Assembly (NCBI RefSeq): GCF_001299475.1
Contig: NZ_CYUJ01000002.1
Location: 620,001 to 684,000 of the forward strand
Origin: Neofamilia massiliensis
GTDB taxonomy: Bacteria > Bacillota > Clostridia > Tissierellales > Peptoniphilaceae
Direction: 5' to 3'
Length of the DNA: 64,000 nucleotides
Made by a program: the position numbers and the translations under genes. Every line of letters begins with the position of its first letter. The first letter of the stretch is position 1. Positions 41,788 through 51,324 of the stretch are shown in pieces. The notes beneath the pieces are model-generated. The model saw only the letters and a list, made by a program, of their open reading frames with translations, was not told the DNA's origin and made no database searches.

Positions 41788-42702
41788 ATGACTATAAAAT
41801 TTGAAAATCTTTATAAGTCTTATGATGACGTGGAAATTCTTCATGGCATTTCTTTTGTAGTTGAACCTGGAAAACCAATGGCCTTTTTAGGTAGAAATGG
41901 AGCAGGAAAGACTACAACTATTAGAGGCTTTATGGATGTATTTAAATTTGATTCAGGTGAGGTTCTCATAGACGGTAAGCCCTTTAAGGTTTCTGATTAT
42001 AAAATTGGATATCTACCAGAAGAACGTGGCCTTTATCAAAAGCATAAGATCTTAGACCAGCTAATTTATTTTTCTAAGCTTAGAGGCATTGATGAAAAAT
42101 CTGCAAAGAAAAATATCTTAGACCTTTTAGAAAAAGTCGGCCTAGAAAAGTACGCCAACAAAAAATTAGAAACCCTGTCTAAGGGCAACCAACAAAAAGT
42201 TCAAATTGTCCAAGCCCTTATGAACGAGCCTGATTTAATTATTTTAGATGAGCCGTTTTCTGGCCTAGACCCAGTTAATTCTAAAATTTTAAGAGACTTA
42301 GTCAATGATTTTTCTAAGGCTGGCAAGTATTTAATTTTCTCTTCCCACCAAATGGGTTATGTAGAGGAAATGTGCGACGACCTAACTATTATAAAAGATG
42401 GGTCTATTGTCATCTCTGATAAAATAAAAAGTATTAAAAAAGAAATGGGCAAGGGCAGGATTTTCTTAGAAGCAGAAAATATGCCAGGTCATGAATTAGA
42501 ACTTTATTTAAAGTCTCAAATGCCTGACTTTGAATATTTGAAAAAAGATAGCGGCCTAATAATAGACTTACAGGGATCAAAGAAAGAAGACTTTTTACAA
42601 AATCTTTTAGACATCCAAGTTCATATAAAGACCTTTGGAGCCTACGAGCCTTCAGTTTATGATATTTTTATTGCCCTAGCAGGAGGTGGCCAAGATGAAT
42701 AA
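41788..42702 (+). CDS. ABC transporter ATP-binding protein (NatA-like)
   Basis: 304 residues. Walker A 'GRNGAGKT' (35-42), Q-loop region 'GYLPEERGLYQKHK', signature 'LSKGNQQKV', Walker B 'LIILDEPFSGLDP'. The C-terminal extension is typical of NatA-type subunits. Start ATG 41788 after AAGGAG; the frame is open upstream to 41710 but the promoter lies there. Overlaps the permease gene by 8 nt. Exported substrate unknown (Na+ or drugs by family). Confidence 0.92.
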   Translation: MTIKFENLYKSYDDVEILHGISFVVEPGKPMAFLGRNGAGKTTTIRGFMDVFKFDSGEVLIDGKPFKVSDYKIGYLPEERGLYQKHKILDQLIYFSKLRGIDEKSAKKNILDLLEKVGLEKYANKKLETLSKGNQQKVQIVQALMNEPDLIILDEPFSGLDPVNSKILRDLVNDFSKAGKYLIFSSHQMGYVEEMCDDLTIIKDGSIVISDKIKSIKKEMGKGRIFLEAENMPGHELELYLKSQMPDFEYLKKDSGLIIDLQGSKKEDFLQNLLDIQVHIKTFGAYEPSVYDIFIALAGGGQDE

Positions 42703-43939
42703 AAGTCTAACTGTATTTTTATACGAGCTAAAGGCAGGATTAAGGACCAAGTCTTTTATAATAACCCTTATCTTTATTATTGTAGGCTTGATAATCGGGT
42801 CTCTAGTTTTAAACTTTTTTATAACTAAGGAAGGTGGACCAAACTTGGGAGCTTTTGGGTCAGAAGAAGGAGACCAAAAAGATATTGGTGTTTTATTAAT
42901 TGACTCTAGCTTGACTCATGCGGACTTAGAAAAAATTTTTCCAGCTTATAAGATTAACAAGGTAAAAGATGCAAGTGACTTAGAAACAAGTTTGCAAAAT
43001 GAAGACCTAGATTTAGGCCTAATAATAAAAAACGACAGAGACTTAGAGCTGGTTTATAATATTGCTCCAGCCTTTCCAACTGATTCTTATGCCATTGAAG
43101 AAGGCCTAAAGACTTATTTTGTAGACAAGGACTTGGAAGCCTATGGAATAAATCTAAAAAAAGTTCAAGAGTTAAAGGACTCTTATAAAATATCAACTAG
43201 TTTAAGATCCTTAAAGGGCAACAACACCGCCACAGTTCCTATTACAATTATTATTTCTGTAATTTTGTATATGCTAATTATTATAAACGGCCAAATGGCT
43301 GCTATGAATGTTGCTAGAGAGAAAAATGACAGGACCATGGAGCTTTTAATTACATCGACAAAGCCTAGCCACCTAATTAATGGCAAGGTCTTTGCATCCT
43401 TTGTCTTGTCTCTAATTATTCTTCTGGCTGTTGGCCTTGGAACTTTTGCTGGATATTTAATTAATAAGGAAGTCATAGGAGATTTTCTTTCTAATATGTC
43501 CTTTACTATTGATCCTATGATTATTGTAATAGCCCTCTTGTATTTTGTTTTAGGCTATATAATGTATCTATATATTTACGCGGCCTTAGGAGCTACAGTT
43601 TCATCTACAGAAGAACTTAGTACAGCTGTTGCACCAATTGCAATGATAGTTGTCTTTGTATATTTTGGAACAATTTTTGCCTTGTCAAATTCTGATCCTA
43701 ACAATGTGCTATTAAAGGTTTTAAGCTTTGTCCCATTTTCTTCAATGTTTACCATGCATGCAAGATACGCCCTTACTCAAGTTCCTATGGTTGAAGTGGC
43801 CATATCCTTTGGCATCTTACTTGTGACAACTATAATTTTATCTTTGCTTTCTGTAAGACTTTATAGGTCAGCTTCACTAAATTATGGAAACAGAAGTAAA
43901 CTTACAAGGGCTTTAAGAAGGGCCTTTAAGAAAAAATAA
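42695..43939 (+). CDS. ABC-2 type permease (NatB-like)
   Basis: 414 residues: a TM segment at ~20-42, a large external domain (~45-170), then five to six TMs with 'NVAREKNDRTMELLITSTKPSHLINGKVFASF', the ABC-2/NatB hallmark. Start ATG 42695, 8 nt after AGGAGG that lies within the ATPase gene; a GTG at 42686 overlaps this site and is unlikely. Confidence 0.92.
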   Translation: MNKSLTVFLYELKAGLRTKSFIITLIFIIVGLIIGSLVLNFFITKEGGPNLGAFGSEEGDQKDIGVLLIDSSLTHADLEKIFPAYKINKVKDASDLETSLQNEDLDLGLIIKNDRDLELVYNIAPAFPTDSYAIEEGLKTYFVDKDLEAYGINLKKVQELKDSYKISTSLRSLKGNNTATVPITIIISVILYMLIIINGQMAAMNVAREKNDRTMELLITSTKPSHLINGKVFASFVLSLIILLAVGLGTFAGYLINKEVIGDFLSNMSFTIDPMIIVIALLYFVLGYIMYLYIYAALGATVSSTEELSTAVAPIAMIVVFVYFGTIFALSNSDPNNVLLKVLSFVPFSSMFTMHARYALTQVPMVEVAISFGILLVTTIILSLLSVRLYRSASLNYGNRSKLTRALRRAFKKK

Positions 43940-43949
43940 ACAAAAAAAA

Positions 43950-43984
43950 TCCTGTTAGAAATTATATCTAACAGGATTTTTTTT
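43950..43984. terminator. Bidirectional terminator between convergent operons
   Basis: TCCTGTTAGA (43950-43959) pairs with TCTAACAGGA (43967-43976); T run on the + side, A run before it serving the - strand. Confidence 0.93.
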
Positions 43985-46865
43985 AATCATCATCACCATT
44001 TCTTCTATTATCAAATATACTACCCTCATAGGAGAAGCCTGGCCCAAATGGACTGTAGTACCAGTCATAGTAGGCGTCTTCTGTATGAACATCGCAGTAT
44101 GATGATGGTAAATAATTTACATCACTTGGAGTGTAGCCTCCATGGTCCTTTGATTTATATGGTTCTTCTCTAACAAAGGCATAAACTGATCTTGTATCAG
44201 GGCAGTATTTAGTTGCTAGCTTGCCAGTTACATTACATACAGTTGCACTTTTATAAGAGTCGTCATATTCTGTTGGTTGGGTTCCATCGACAAATATTTC
44301 GTTAGTACCGTGACCTGCAGAAGTAACTGATTTAGTTCCAAGTTTTCCTGACTTAAAGGAGATGTATTCTTCTACAATACCTTCAGGTCTTTCAAACTCA
44401 GCTATAGGTTCTTTGTCTTCGTGGATTTTTTGAGCTACCTTGTTCCAGAAACTTGATGCTGCATCTGATCCTTCTTCTAGATAGATTGAAGGTGCGTCAT
44501 TGCCAATCCAAGTTCCAATTAGATAATAAGGAGTAAAGCCAATAAACCAAATATCTTCTCTGTTTTGAGTAGTACCTGTTTTACCAGCTGTTGCCATGCC
44601 TTCAAGTTTTGCGTTTTTTGCAGTATATCCGTTTTGCACAACAGTTGTAAGCATGTCCTTCATTATATAAGCCGTTTTGTCATCTGTTATAGTGGTTTTT
44701 TCAGTTGAGTCGTCAATTATAATATTGCCGTTGACGTCTAGAATTTTTGTTACAATTTTTGGACTTATATAAGTTCCATCATTTGCTATAGCTCCATAGG
44801 CTGCTGTTAATTCTAGGGGTGTTAGACCTCTAGTCATTCCACCTAGGGCTAGGGCTGATAGGTTTTCGTCATTTACACTAGGGTTTTCTGCAGCACTTAC
44901 AAAGGAATCTTTTTCAGGATTATCTTTGTTAATGATTCCCATTTTTTCTAAATATTTTATTGACTTGTCAATTCCTAATTTTGAAAGGGCATTTACTGTT
45001 CCTGCATTTGAAGAAATATCTAAGGACATTCTATAGGTAAATAGACCTCTGTAACCCTTATAGGCATTCCTTGGCCAAGGGGCATCATTTACTGTAATTG
45101 GAACGTCATCTGTAATTGATCCTGCTGTAAAGCCTTCTGCTAGGGAAGGATAGTAAACAGCAATAGGTTTTATAGATGATCCAGGTTGACGTCTAGAGTC
45201 TGTTGCTCTGTTTAAAATTGATGTTCCTTTAACATCTCTACCACCAACTAAGGCTATAACGTGGCCAGTTTTGTAGTCCATTATAACTGTAGCAGATTGA
45301 GGTTGTACTATTCCTTCTCTTTGGAAGCTGTAGTAATCTGAAGAAATTTTTAAGGCTTCATTTTCACCTACAACTGAAAAGAGATTTGGATTTTCGTCTA
45401 AGAATCCTTTGGAAATTCTTATGCCACCCTCGTCAGTTTTTACATATTCTTGTCTTGGTATTAAAATCGCACCGAGAGAGTGGGTAACTAAGTTATTTTC
45501 TGCGTTAATAGAATAAACATCGCTAATATCTATATAGTCATCTTTGGCGTGTAAGGTTTTTGAATTAATAATAAGATCGCCATCTACATATTCGTATGAA
45601 GACTTAGGTAACAAGACGTTATATTCACCGTCTACTAAATTTGCTCTCTTATAATAAACTACCTTACCCTTAGAATCTATAATATTTCCAGATTTGTCCC
45701 TAGACCAATCTACTAAGAAAGGTGTTTTAACCTTGCTTGGGTCGCCTACCATAACTTCTGTAAAGTTGTCGTACATATATTCAAGCTCTTCTTGGATATT
45801 TTGATCAACTGTTGAGTAGATTTTTAAACCGTCATTAAATAACTTCTTTTGTGCATCTTGGTAAGAAATGTTATAGTGTTTGGCTAACATTTCTGTCGCC
45901 TGACTTTGTATATAAGATACTGGATAAGAAGTCATATTGTGGAAGGTTTTTTCTCCAGGATTTAAGGCAGTTTCAATATTTTCAGCTAGAGCTTCTTGGT
46001 ACTGGTCTTCTGTAATTTTCTCTAGTTTTCTCATCTGACTAAGGACAGTTTTTTGCCTTTCTACAGATTTTGGATTATAAACTAGATACATTAACTGGCC
46101 GTTAACATCAATTTGACCTAATTGTTCCATTGTATCCTTATCAAAGTTCTTTGCCTCTATTCTCATAAAAGGTTGGTAGTTGGCAGTAGATTTTACAATA
46201 CCTGCAAAGACAGCAGATTCTGCAATTGTAAGATCTTGAACATTTTTGCTAAAGTAAGTTTGGGCAGCCTCTTGAACTCCGTAGGCTCCTTGGCCCAAAT
46301 AAATTTTATTTAAATAGGCTTCTAGAATTTGGTCCTTGCTAAGAGTTTTTTCAACTTGCAAGGCCAAATAAGCTTCATTTAACTTTCTTTCGAGAGAAAC
46401 ATCTGAGCTAAGATACATATTCCTAACAAGCTGTTGGGTTATTGTAGATGCTCCTCTAATTGCTCCACCTTTTAAGTATTCAAAAATCGAAGCTCCAATA
46501 CCAACAACGTCAACGCCAGGGTGAGAAATAAATCTTTCGTCCTCAATAGAAACGAAGGCGTCAATTAGGTGTTTTGGTATTTTATCTATTGTTACAACGG
46601 TCCTATACTCATAATCAGGATTTTGTACTTTCTCTAAAAGCTTGCCTTCAGAATCGTATATTGTCGATGTCTGAGTAAGAGAGGAAATCATTGTAGTTGG
46701 GTCGATTTCTGGTGCGTTTTTTAAAATCGAACTAACTGATGAGCCTACTATCATAGCAGCTAGAGTTAGCAAAATAATAGCTAGTAATAGGACAACTTTT
46801 ATAAATTTTCCTAAAACACTTAAGATGCTAAAAGAATTTTTGTTTTTATATTTATTGTCAGACAC
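43983..46865 (-). CDS. Class A penicillin-binding protein (PBP1A)
   Basis: Bifunctional peptidoglycan polymerase/cross-linker. 960 residues from GTG 46865; the frame extends to ATG 46889, but AGGAGG lies between them and sets the GTG. TM at ~25-50, GT51 domain ('EDERFISHPGVD', 'GASTITQQLVRN'), transpeptidase with SxxK 'PGSSIKPIA', SxN 'SSNAGT' and KTG 'GKTGTTQN'. The long C-terminal tail is Tyr/Asp/Ser-rich and ends in 'NGDDD'. Confidence 0.94.
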   Translation of the reverse strand: MSDNKYKNKNSFSILSVLGKFIKVVLLLAIILLTLAAMIVGSSVSSILKNAPEIDPTTMISSLTQTSTIYDSEGKLLEKVQNPDYEYRTVVTIDKIPKHLIDAFVSIEDERFISHPGVDVVGIGASIFEYLKGGAIRGASTITQQLVRNMYLSSDVSLERKLNEAYLALQVEKTLSKDQILEAYLNKIYLGQGAYGVQEAAQTYFSKNVQDLTIAESAVFAGIVKSTANYQPFMRIEAKNFDKDTMEQLGQIDVNGQLMYLVYNPKSVERQKTVLSQMRKLEKITEDQYQEALAENIETALNPGEKTFHNMTSYPVSYIQSQATEMLAKHYNISYQDAQKKLFNDGLKIYSTVDQNIQEELEYMYDNFTEVMVGDPSKVKTPFLVDWSRDKSGNIIDSKGKVVYYKRANLVDGEYNVLLPKSSYEYVDGDLIINSKTLHAKDDYIDISDVYSINAENNLVTHSLGAILIPRQEYVKTDEGGIRISKGFLDENPNLFSVVGENEALKISSDYYSFQREGIVQPQSATVIMDYKTGHVIALVGGRDVKGTSILNRATDSRRQPGSSIKPIAVYYPSLAEGFTAGSITDDVPITVNDAPWPRNAYKGYRGLFTYRMSLDISSNAGTVNALSKLGIDKSIKYLEKMGIINKDNPEKDSFVSAAENPSVNDENLSALALGGMTRGLTPLELTAAYGAIANDGTYISPKIVTKILDVNGNIIIDDSTEKTTITDDKTAYIMKDMLTTVVQNGYTAKNAKLEGMATAGKTGTTQNREDIWFIGFTPYYLIGTWIGNDAPSIYLEEGSDAASSFWNKVAQKIHEDKEPIAEFERPEGIVEEYISFKSGKLGTKSVTSAGHGTNEIFVDGTQPTEYDDSYKSATVCNVTGKLATKYCPDTRSVYAFVREEPYKSKDHGGYTPSDVNYLPSSYCDVHTEDAYYDWYYSPFGPGFSYEGSIFDNRRNGDDD

Positions 46866-46899
46866 TCTTATCCTCCTAAAATTTTTCAATTATGGTCCT

Positions 46900-46905
46900 A
46901 TTATA
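46900..46905 (-). promoter_or_regulatory. Extended -10 of the PBP1A promoter
   Basis: On the minus strand TGGTATAAT gives an extended -10 (TATAAT) about 35 bp before the GTG; no good -35 is seen. Confidence 0.5.
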
Positions 46906-46997
46906 CCATATTTTCCATATATAAGTATAGAAAAATCCTCTTCAATAAATGTAAATAGCTGGTATGTATGATATAATTAATAAATTAGAGGTGACAT

Positions 46998-48278
46998 GTG
47001 TTAGAAAATTTTACAAGCAAAGAAAGAGTTTTGTTGGTAGGTTTAGACAAGGGGCTTAGAGATTTTGATATAGATGCGTCTATGAATGAACTAGAAGATT
47101 TAGCAAAGGCATCAGGTGCTGAAGTTGTTGCCAGCCTTAGTCAAAGAAGATTTTCTGAAGATTCTTCAACTTTCATTGGTTCAGGCAAGGCAGAAGAAAT
47201 ATACAACTACTGTGAAGACCTAGACATTGATACAGTAATTTTTAATGACGAGCTTTCAGGGTCCCAAGTTAGAAATCTAGAAAAAATTATAGACAGGAAG
47301 GTCCTTGACCGAACTAATTTGATTTTAGATATATTTGCTCAAAGGGCAACTAGCAACGAAGGAAAACTTCAAGTAAAGCTAGCCCAATTAAAGTATAGGC
47401 TGCCAAGACTAACAGGGTCAGGGAAGTACCTATCTAGAACTGGTGGCGGAATTGGGACTAGAGGACCTGGTGAACAAAAGTTAGAAACAGATAGAAGACA
47501 TATACTAAAAGAAATTGACAATATAGAAAAGAAACTGGCAAAAGTAGAAAAAAATAGGGAGACTCTAAGGTCAAGAAGACAAAGATCAGCTCTTCCTATT
47601 GTTGCCTTAGCAGGTTACACTAATGCAGGCAAGTCTACTTTAATGAATGCACTTATAAAAGACGAGGGTACAAGTAAATCTAAGGAAGTTTTTGTCAAGG
47701 ACATGCTTTTTGCATCTCTTTCAACTTCTATGCGCAAGGCAGAATTTAATAATGGAAGGGAATTTTTATTAATTGACACAGTTGGCTTTGTTTCAAAACT
47801 GCCAACAAATTTAGTTGCAGCCTTTAAATCCACTTTGGAAGAAATAAAATATGCATCAGTTATTGTTCAAGTTGTAGATGTTTTAAACGAAAATGTTTCC
47901 ATGCAAATTGAGACAACTAATAAGATTTTACAAGAATTAGAAATTGATGATGTAAGTATAATTTACGCCTTTAATAAAATTGATGGCTTAGAAGACCCAG
48001 TTAACAAAAGTCTTTTAAACAACTACCAGCCAAGTGTTTTCATTTCAGCCAAGGACAAGGTAAACCTAGATGAGCTTTTAGATTTAATTTATGAAAACCT
48101 GCCTTATTCTTTTATTTATGCAAAAATGTTTTTCGACTTTGACAACCAAGACAAGGTCAACTACTTTATAAATAAGTATGGCATAAAAGATGTTGTCTAC
48201 AAGGAAAATGGGGCATATATAGAAGGCGAAATATCTCAAGAAGACTACAATAAATACAAGGAATACGTGATAGAATAA
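46998..48278 (+). CDS. hflX: GTPase HflX
   Basis: Ribosome-associated GTPase that splits stalled or hibernating ribosomes. 426 residues: N-terminal HflX domain ('FIGSGKAEEIYNY'), Gly-rich 'GKYLSRTGGGIGTRGPGE', GTPase with G1 'GYTNAGKST', G3 'DTVGF', G4 'NKID'. GTG start 46998 after AGAGGTGA; an extended -10 TATAAT lies at 46972-46977. The stop touches the next ATG. Confidence 0.95.
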   Translation: MLENFTSKERVLLVGLDKGLRDFDIDASMNELEDLAKASGAEVVASLSQRRFSEDSSTFIGSGKAEEIYNYCEDLDIDTVIFNDELSGSQVRNLEKIIDRKVLDRTNLILDIFAQRATSNEGKLQVKLAQLKYRLPRLTGSGKYLSRTGGGIGTRGPGEQKLETDRRHILKEIDNIEKKLAKVEKNRETLRSRRQRSALPIVALAGYTNAGKSTLMNALIKDEGTSKSKEVFVKDMLFASLSTSMRKAEFNNGREFLLIDTVGFVSKLPTNLVAAFKSTLEEIKYASVIVQVVDVLNENVSMQIETTNKILQELEIDDVSIIYAFNKIDGLEDPVNKSLLNNYQPSVFISAKDKVNLDELLDLIYENLPYSFIYAKMFFDFDNQDKVNYFINKYGIKDVVYKENGAYIEGEISQEDYNKYKEYVIE

Positions 48279-48923
48279 ATGCTTTATAAATCGATTTTAA
48301 AAGAAGGTGTAGACCAGTTTGAAGAGAAGAAGTCTATTTTTATAGGCTATTCTTTGCCAGTTGAAAATGAAGACCAAGCCCTAGCCTTTATTAAGAAAAT
48401 AAAGGATGTGCACAAGGACGCCACCCACAATTGTTGGGCTTATGTCCTAGGAGAAAATAAACTTATCCAAAGATTTAATGACGACGGCGAGCCTTCAGGA
48501 ACAGCAGGACTTCCAATGTTAGAAGTCATTAAAAGAGAAGACCTTACAAATATTGTCTTGGTAGTAACAAGATACTTTGGAGGAACTCTCTTAGGATCTG
48601 GCGGACTTATTAGGGCCTACTCAAAGGGTGCAAAAATCGCCATTGACGCAGGCCAAATTGTGGATATGGCTCCCTATAAACTTGTTTCTTATAAGTACGA
48701 CTACACCTACCATGGAAAGATAATGAATTTAATTGAAAGAGAAAATATTAAACTAGTAGACTCAATTTATACTGATAAAATCGAAATTCACCTTTTACTT
48801 GCTGAAAAAACAGTTGACAAGCTATCAAAAAATCTATTAAATATTACTAGTGGAGAAGTAGAAGAAAAAATTTTAGCAGACAGAATTGAAGCAGAAATAA
48901 ATGGAGACTTAGTATATGGATAA
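48279..48923 (+). CDS. yigZ: YigZ/IMPACT family protein
   Basis: 214 residues. UPF0029/IMPACT domain ('KDVHKDATHNCWAYVLG', 'FNDDGEPSGTAGLPML', 'LVVTRYFGGTLLGSGGLIRAYSKGA') and a C-terminal DUF1949-like ferredoxin fold. Function in bacteria unsettled (translation-related or peptidase). Begins one base after hflX and overlaps nadE by 8 nt. Confidence 0.93.
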   Translation: MLYKSILKEGVDQFEEKKSIFIGYSLPVENEDQALAFIKKIKDVHKDATHNCWAYVLGENKLIQRFNDDGEPSGTAGLPMLEVIKREDLTNIVLVVTRYFGGTLLGSGGLIRAYSKGAKIAIDAGQIVDMAPYKLVSYKYDYTYHGKIMNLIERENIKLVDSIYTDKIEIHLLLAEKTVDKLSKNLLNITSGEVEEKILADRIEAEINGDLVYG

Positions 48924-49632
48924 AACAGTAGAAAGTTTAGTTACTTGGCTGAGGGAAAAAGTAGCAGAAGCTAAGTGTAAGGGAGTTGTATTTGGCTTAT
49001 CTGGTGGAGTTGATTCTGCTGTAGTGGCAGGCCTTTCAAAACTTGCCTTTCCAGATTCTTCCCTAGGTCTAATTATGCCTTGTCATTCCAAAGTAGAAGA
49101 TGAAATAGACGCAAGACTCCTAGCTTCTTCAATGGATCTTAAAGTTGAGAAAGTAGACTTAACTAGGGTTTATGACACTTTATTAGATGAAGCATCAGCT
49201 TCTGAAAATGCTTTGGCCAAGTCAAATATAAAACCTAGACTTAGGATGACAACTTTATACTACTATGCCCAAAGGAACAAATACTTGGTTCTCGGTCCGT
49301 CTAACAAGTCTGAAATGTATGTAGGCTACTTTACCAAACATGGAGATAGTGGCTGCGACTTATTTGTCCTAGCAGACTTTACTAAGGACGAAGTTTATAA
49401 TTTAGCTAGAGAACTGAAGATTCCTAAAAAGATTATAGACAAAAAACCATCAGCTGGCCTAGTATCTGGCCAAAGTGATGAAGAGGACCTAGGTTTTTCC
49501 TACCAAGTTTTAGATTCTTATATTAAGGGAGGACAAATAAATCCTGAAGATAAAGTTAAAATAGACAAGATGCACAGACAAAGTGAACACAAGAGAAAAA
49601 TGCCTGAAAGTTTTAAGAAAGATAAGGAGTGA
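48916..49632 (+). CDS. nadE: NAD synthetase, ammonia-dependent
   Basis: Final step of NAD synthesis. 238 residues; PP-loop 'GLSGGVDSAVVAGL' near 25-38, 'GPSNKSEMYVGYFTKHGDSGCD', 'KKPSAGLVSGQSDEEDLGFSY'. No glutaminase domain, so it uses ammonia. Overlaps yigZ. Confidence 0.94.
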   Translation: MDKTVESLVTWLREKVAEAKCKGVVFGLSGGVDSAVVAGLSKLAFPDSSLGLIMPCHSKVEDEIDARLLASSMDLKVEKVDLTRVYDTLLDEASASENALAKSNIKPRLRMTTLYYYAQRNKYLVLGPSNKSEMYVGYFTKHGDSGCDLFVLADFTKDEVYNLARELKIPKKIIDKKPSAGLVSGQSDEEDLGFSYQVLDSYIKGGQINPEDKVKIDKMHRQSEHKRKMPESFKKDKE

Positions 49633-49637
49633 TATAA

Positions 49638-50381
49638 ATGTCAGGACATTCAAAATGGAGCAATATTAAACATAAAAAAGGTAAGGAAGACGCAAAGAAG
49701 GCAAAGGTATTTGCTAAAATGTCAAGGTACATTACTGTAGCAGCAAGAACAGGAGGTCTGGATCCTGAATTTAATCCAGAATTAAAAGTGGCTATTGACA
49801 AGGCAAAATCTGAAAATATGCCTAATGACAATATTGAAAGAGCCTTAAAGAAAGCTGCTGGCGACCAAGCTGCAGCAGACTTTGAAGAAATTTTATACGA
49901 AGGCTATGGCCCCTCAGGAGTTGCTGTTATGGTAACAGCCCTAACTGACAATAGAAACAGGACAGCTCCAGATGTTAGACACGCCTTTGATAAAAATGGA
50001 GGTAACCTAGGAACTACTGGCTGCGTTTCCTTTATGTTTGACAAGCTAGGAACAATAATTATTGAAAAATCTGATAAGGTTGACGAAGATGACTTAACTC
50101 TCCAAGCCATAGACCTAGGAGCAGACGACATAGAAGTATTAGATGATGCCTATGAAATTACAACTAGCCCAGAAAACTTTTTAGCTGTTAAAAATGGCTT
50201 AGAAGAAGCTGGCTTTGAAATTGCAGCTGGAGAAATTGGCTACCTACCACAAAACTATGTTGACTTAGAAGACGAAGAAGACATAAAGAAGATGACCAAG
50301 TTAATAGATATGTTAGAAGATCACGATGACGTTCAAGAAGTATTCCACAACTGGAATATGCCAGAAGAAGATTGGGAGTGA
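49638..50381 (+). CDS. yebC: YebC/PmpR family protein
   Basis: 247 residues: '[21 protein letters not shown]' start, '[17 protein letters not shown]', '[31 protein letters not shown]'. YebC proteins act as DNA-binding regulators or help ribosomes through proline stretches. AAGGAG before ATG 49638, 5 nt after nadE. Confidence 0.95.
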   Translation: MSGHSKWSNIKHKKGKEDAKKAKVFAKMSRYITVAARTGGLDPEFNPELKVAIDKAKSENMPNDNIERALKKAAGDQAAADFEEILYEGYGPSGVAVMVTALTDNRNRTAPDVRHAFDKNGGNLGTTGCVSFMFDKLGTIIIEKSDKVDEDDLTLQAIDLGADDIEVLDDAYEITTSPENFLAVKNGLEEAGFEIAAGEIGYLPQNYVDLEDEEDIKKMTKLIDMLEDHDDVQEVFHNWNMPEEDWE

Positions 50382-50385
50382 TCTT

Positions 50386-51153
50386 ATTAACCCAGTAGCA
50401 TTTATAAGTATTAATCCAGTAGCATTTACGATTTTTGGCCTACCAGTAATGTGGTATGGAATTTTAATAACAACAGGTATGATTTTAGGTTTTTTAGTTA
50501 TAGAATCTCTTATAGATGAAAAACACAATCTAACTAAGGACCAATTTTTAGACTTTTTTCTAATTTTAATTCCCATATCTGTTTTAACAACTAGACTTTA
50601 TTATGTAATCTTCTATGATTTAGAATATTACTTGGCTAATCCCATTCAAATTCTAAACTTTAGACAAGGTGGAATGGCCATTCATGGAGGAATAATTGGC
50701 GGTATAGTAACGACCCTAGTTTATTGTAAGAAGAAAAATATAAATGTATTTTATCTCTTGGACCTACTTGTACCTGGACTTTCATTAGGTCAGGCCATAG
50801 GTAGATGGGGGAATTTCATTAACCAAGAAGCTCATGGAGGACCAACAGACCTTCCTTGGGGCATAATGGTTGATGGAGTAAAGGTTCATCCAACATTTTT
50901 ATATGAATCTATAGTTACTTTTTCTCTTTTTATATTCTTATATTTTTTCATTAAGAATAAAAAGATAAAATTTAACGGTCAGGCCTTTGGAATTTATTCC
51001 ATAGTCTATTCAACAGCTAGGTTTTTTATTGAAGGACTAAGAACTGATAGCCTATATTTAGGCTCAATTCGAGTTGCCCAATTGGTTTCTATACTAGGGA
51101 TAGTATTAGGCCTAGCAATTTTAAAAATTCAATCTAGAAATAAAGCCCTCTAA
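50386..51153 (+). CDS. lgt: Prolipoprotein diacylglyceryl transferase
   Basis: Attaches diacylglycerol to the lipobox Cys, so it serves the lipoproteins encoded in this window. About 255 residues, seven TMs, signature 'GRWGNFINQEAHGG', plus 'RQGGMAIHGG'. The expected N-terminus 'INPVAF..' has no ATG/GTG/TTG: the only in-frame ATG upstream (50326) lies 55 nt inside yebC and lacks a site, while GGAGTG (50375-50380) points at ATT 50386. The first codons are also tandemly duplicated (24-bp unit). Start therefore uncertain. Confidence 0.85.
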   Translation: MNPVAFISINPVAFTIFGLPVMWYGILITTGMILGFLVIESLIDEKHNLTKDQFLDFFLILIPISVLTTRLYYVIFYDLEYYLANPIQILNFRQGGMAIHGGIIGGIVTTLVYCKKKNINVFYLLDLLVPGLSLGQAIGRWGNFINQEAHGGPTDLPWGIMVDGVKVHPTFLYESIVTFSLFIFLYFFIKNKKIKFNGQAFGIYSIVYSTARFFIEGLRTDSLYLGSIRVAQLVSILGIVLGLAILKIQSRNKAL

Positions 51154-51170
51154 GGCTTTAAAACTCACTA

Positions 51171-51212
51171 AGACAAGGTGAGGGACTTTGGTCCCTTTGC
51201 CTTGTCTTTTTT
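51171..51212 (+). terminator. Terminator between lgt and the dcw cluster
   Basis: AGACAAGG (51171-51178) pairs with CCTTGTCT (51200-51207), inner GGGAC/GTCCC, then T6. Confidence 0.93.
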
Positions 51213-51260
51213 ATATATTTACTAGTAAAAAATAGGCAAATAATGTAATATATAAGCAAG

Positions 51261-51300
51261 AAGTGGTGAAAAGTGGTAGAAAGTAGTTATAAAGTGGGTG
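51261..51300 (+). promoter_or_regulatory. MraZ-binding repeats
   Basis: Four direct repeats of about ten bases: AAGTGGTGAA, AAGTGGTAGA, AAGTAGTTAT, AAAGTGGGTG. MraZ is known to bind GTGG/TGGG direct repeats at this spacing before its own gene; hence autoregulation of the dcw operon. Confidence 0.8.
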
Positions 51301-51324
51301 AATAATCCACAAAAAGGGGAAAAA

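Noticed and set aside
46122-46313. Plus-strand ORF within the PBP1A gene, and similar antisense ORFs throughout
   Set aside because: They lie fully opposite well-supported genes, with no ribosome binding site and no recognisable protein features.
46866-46889. Longer start for PBP1A
   Set aside because: AGGAGG lies within that stretch and points to GTG 46865.
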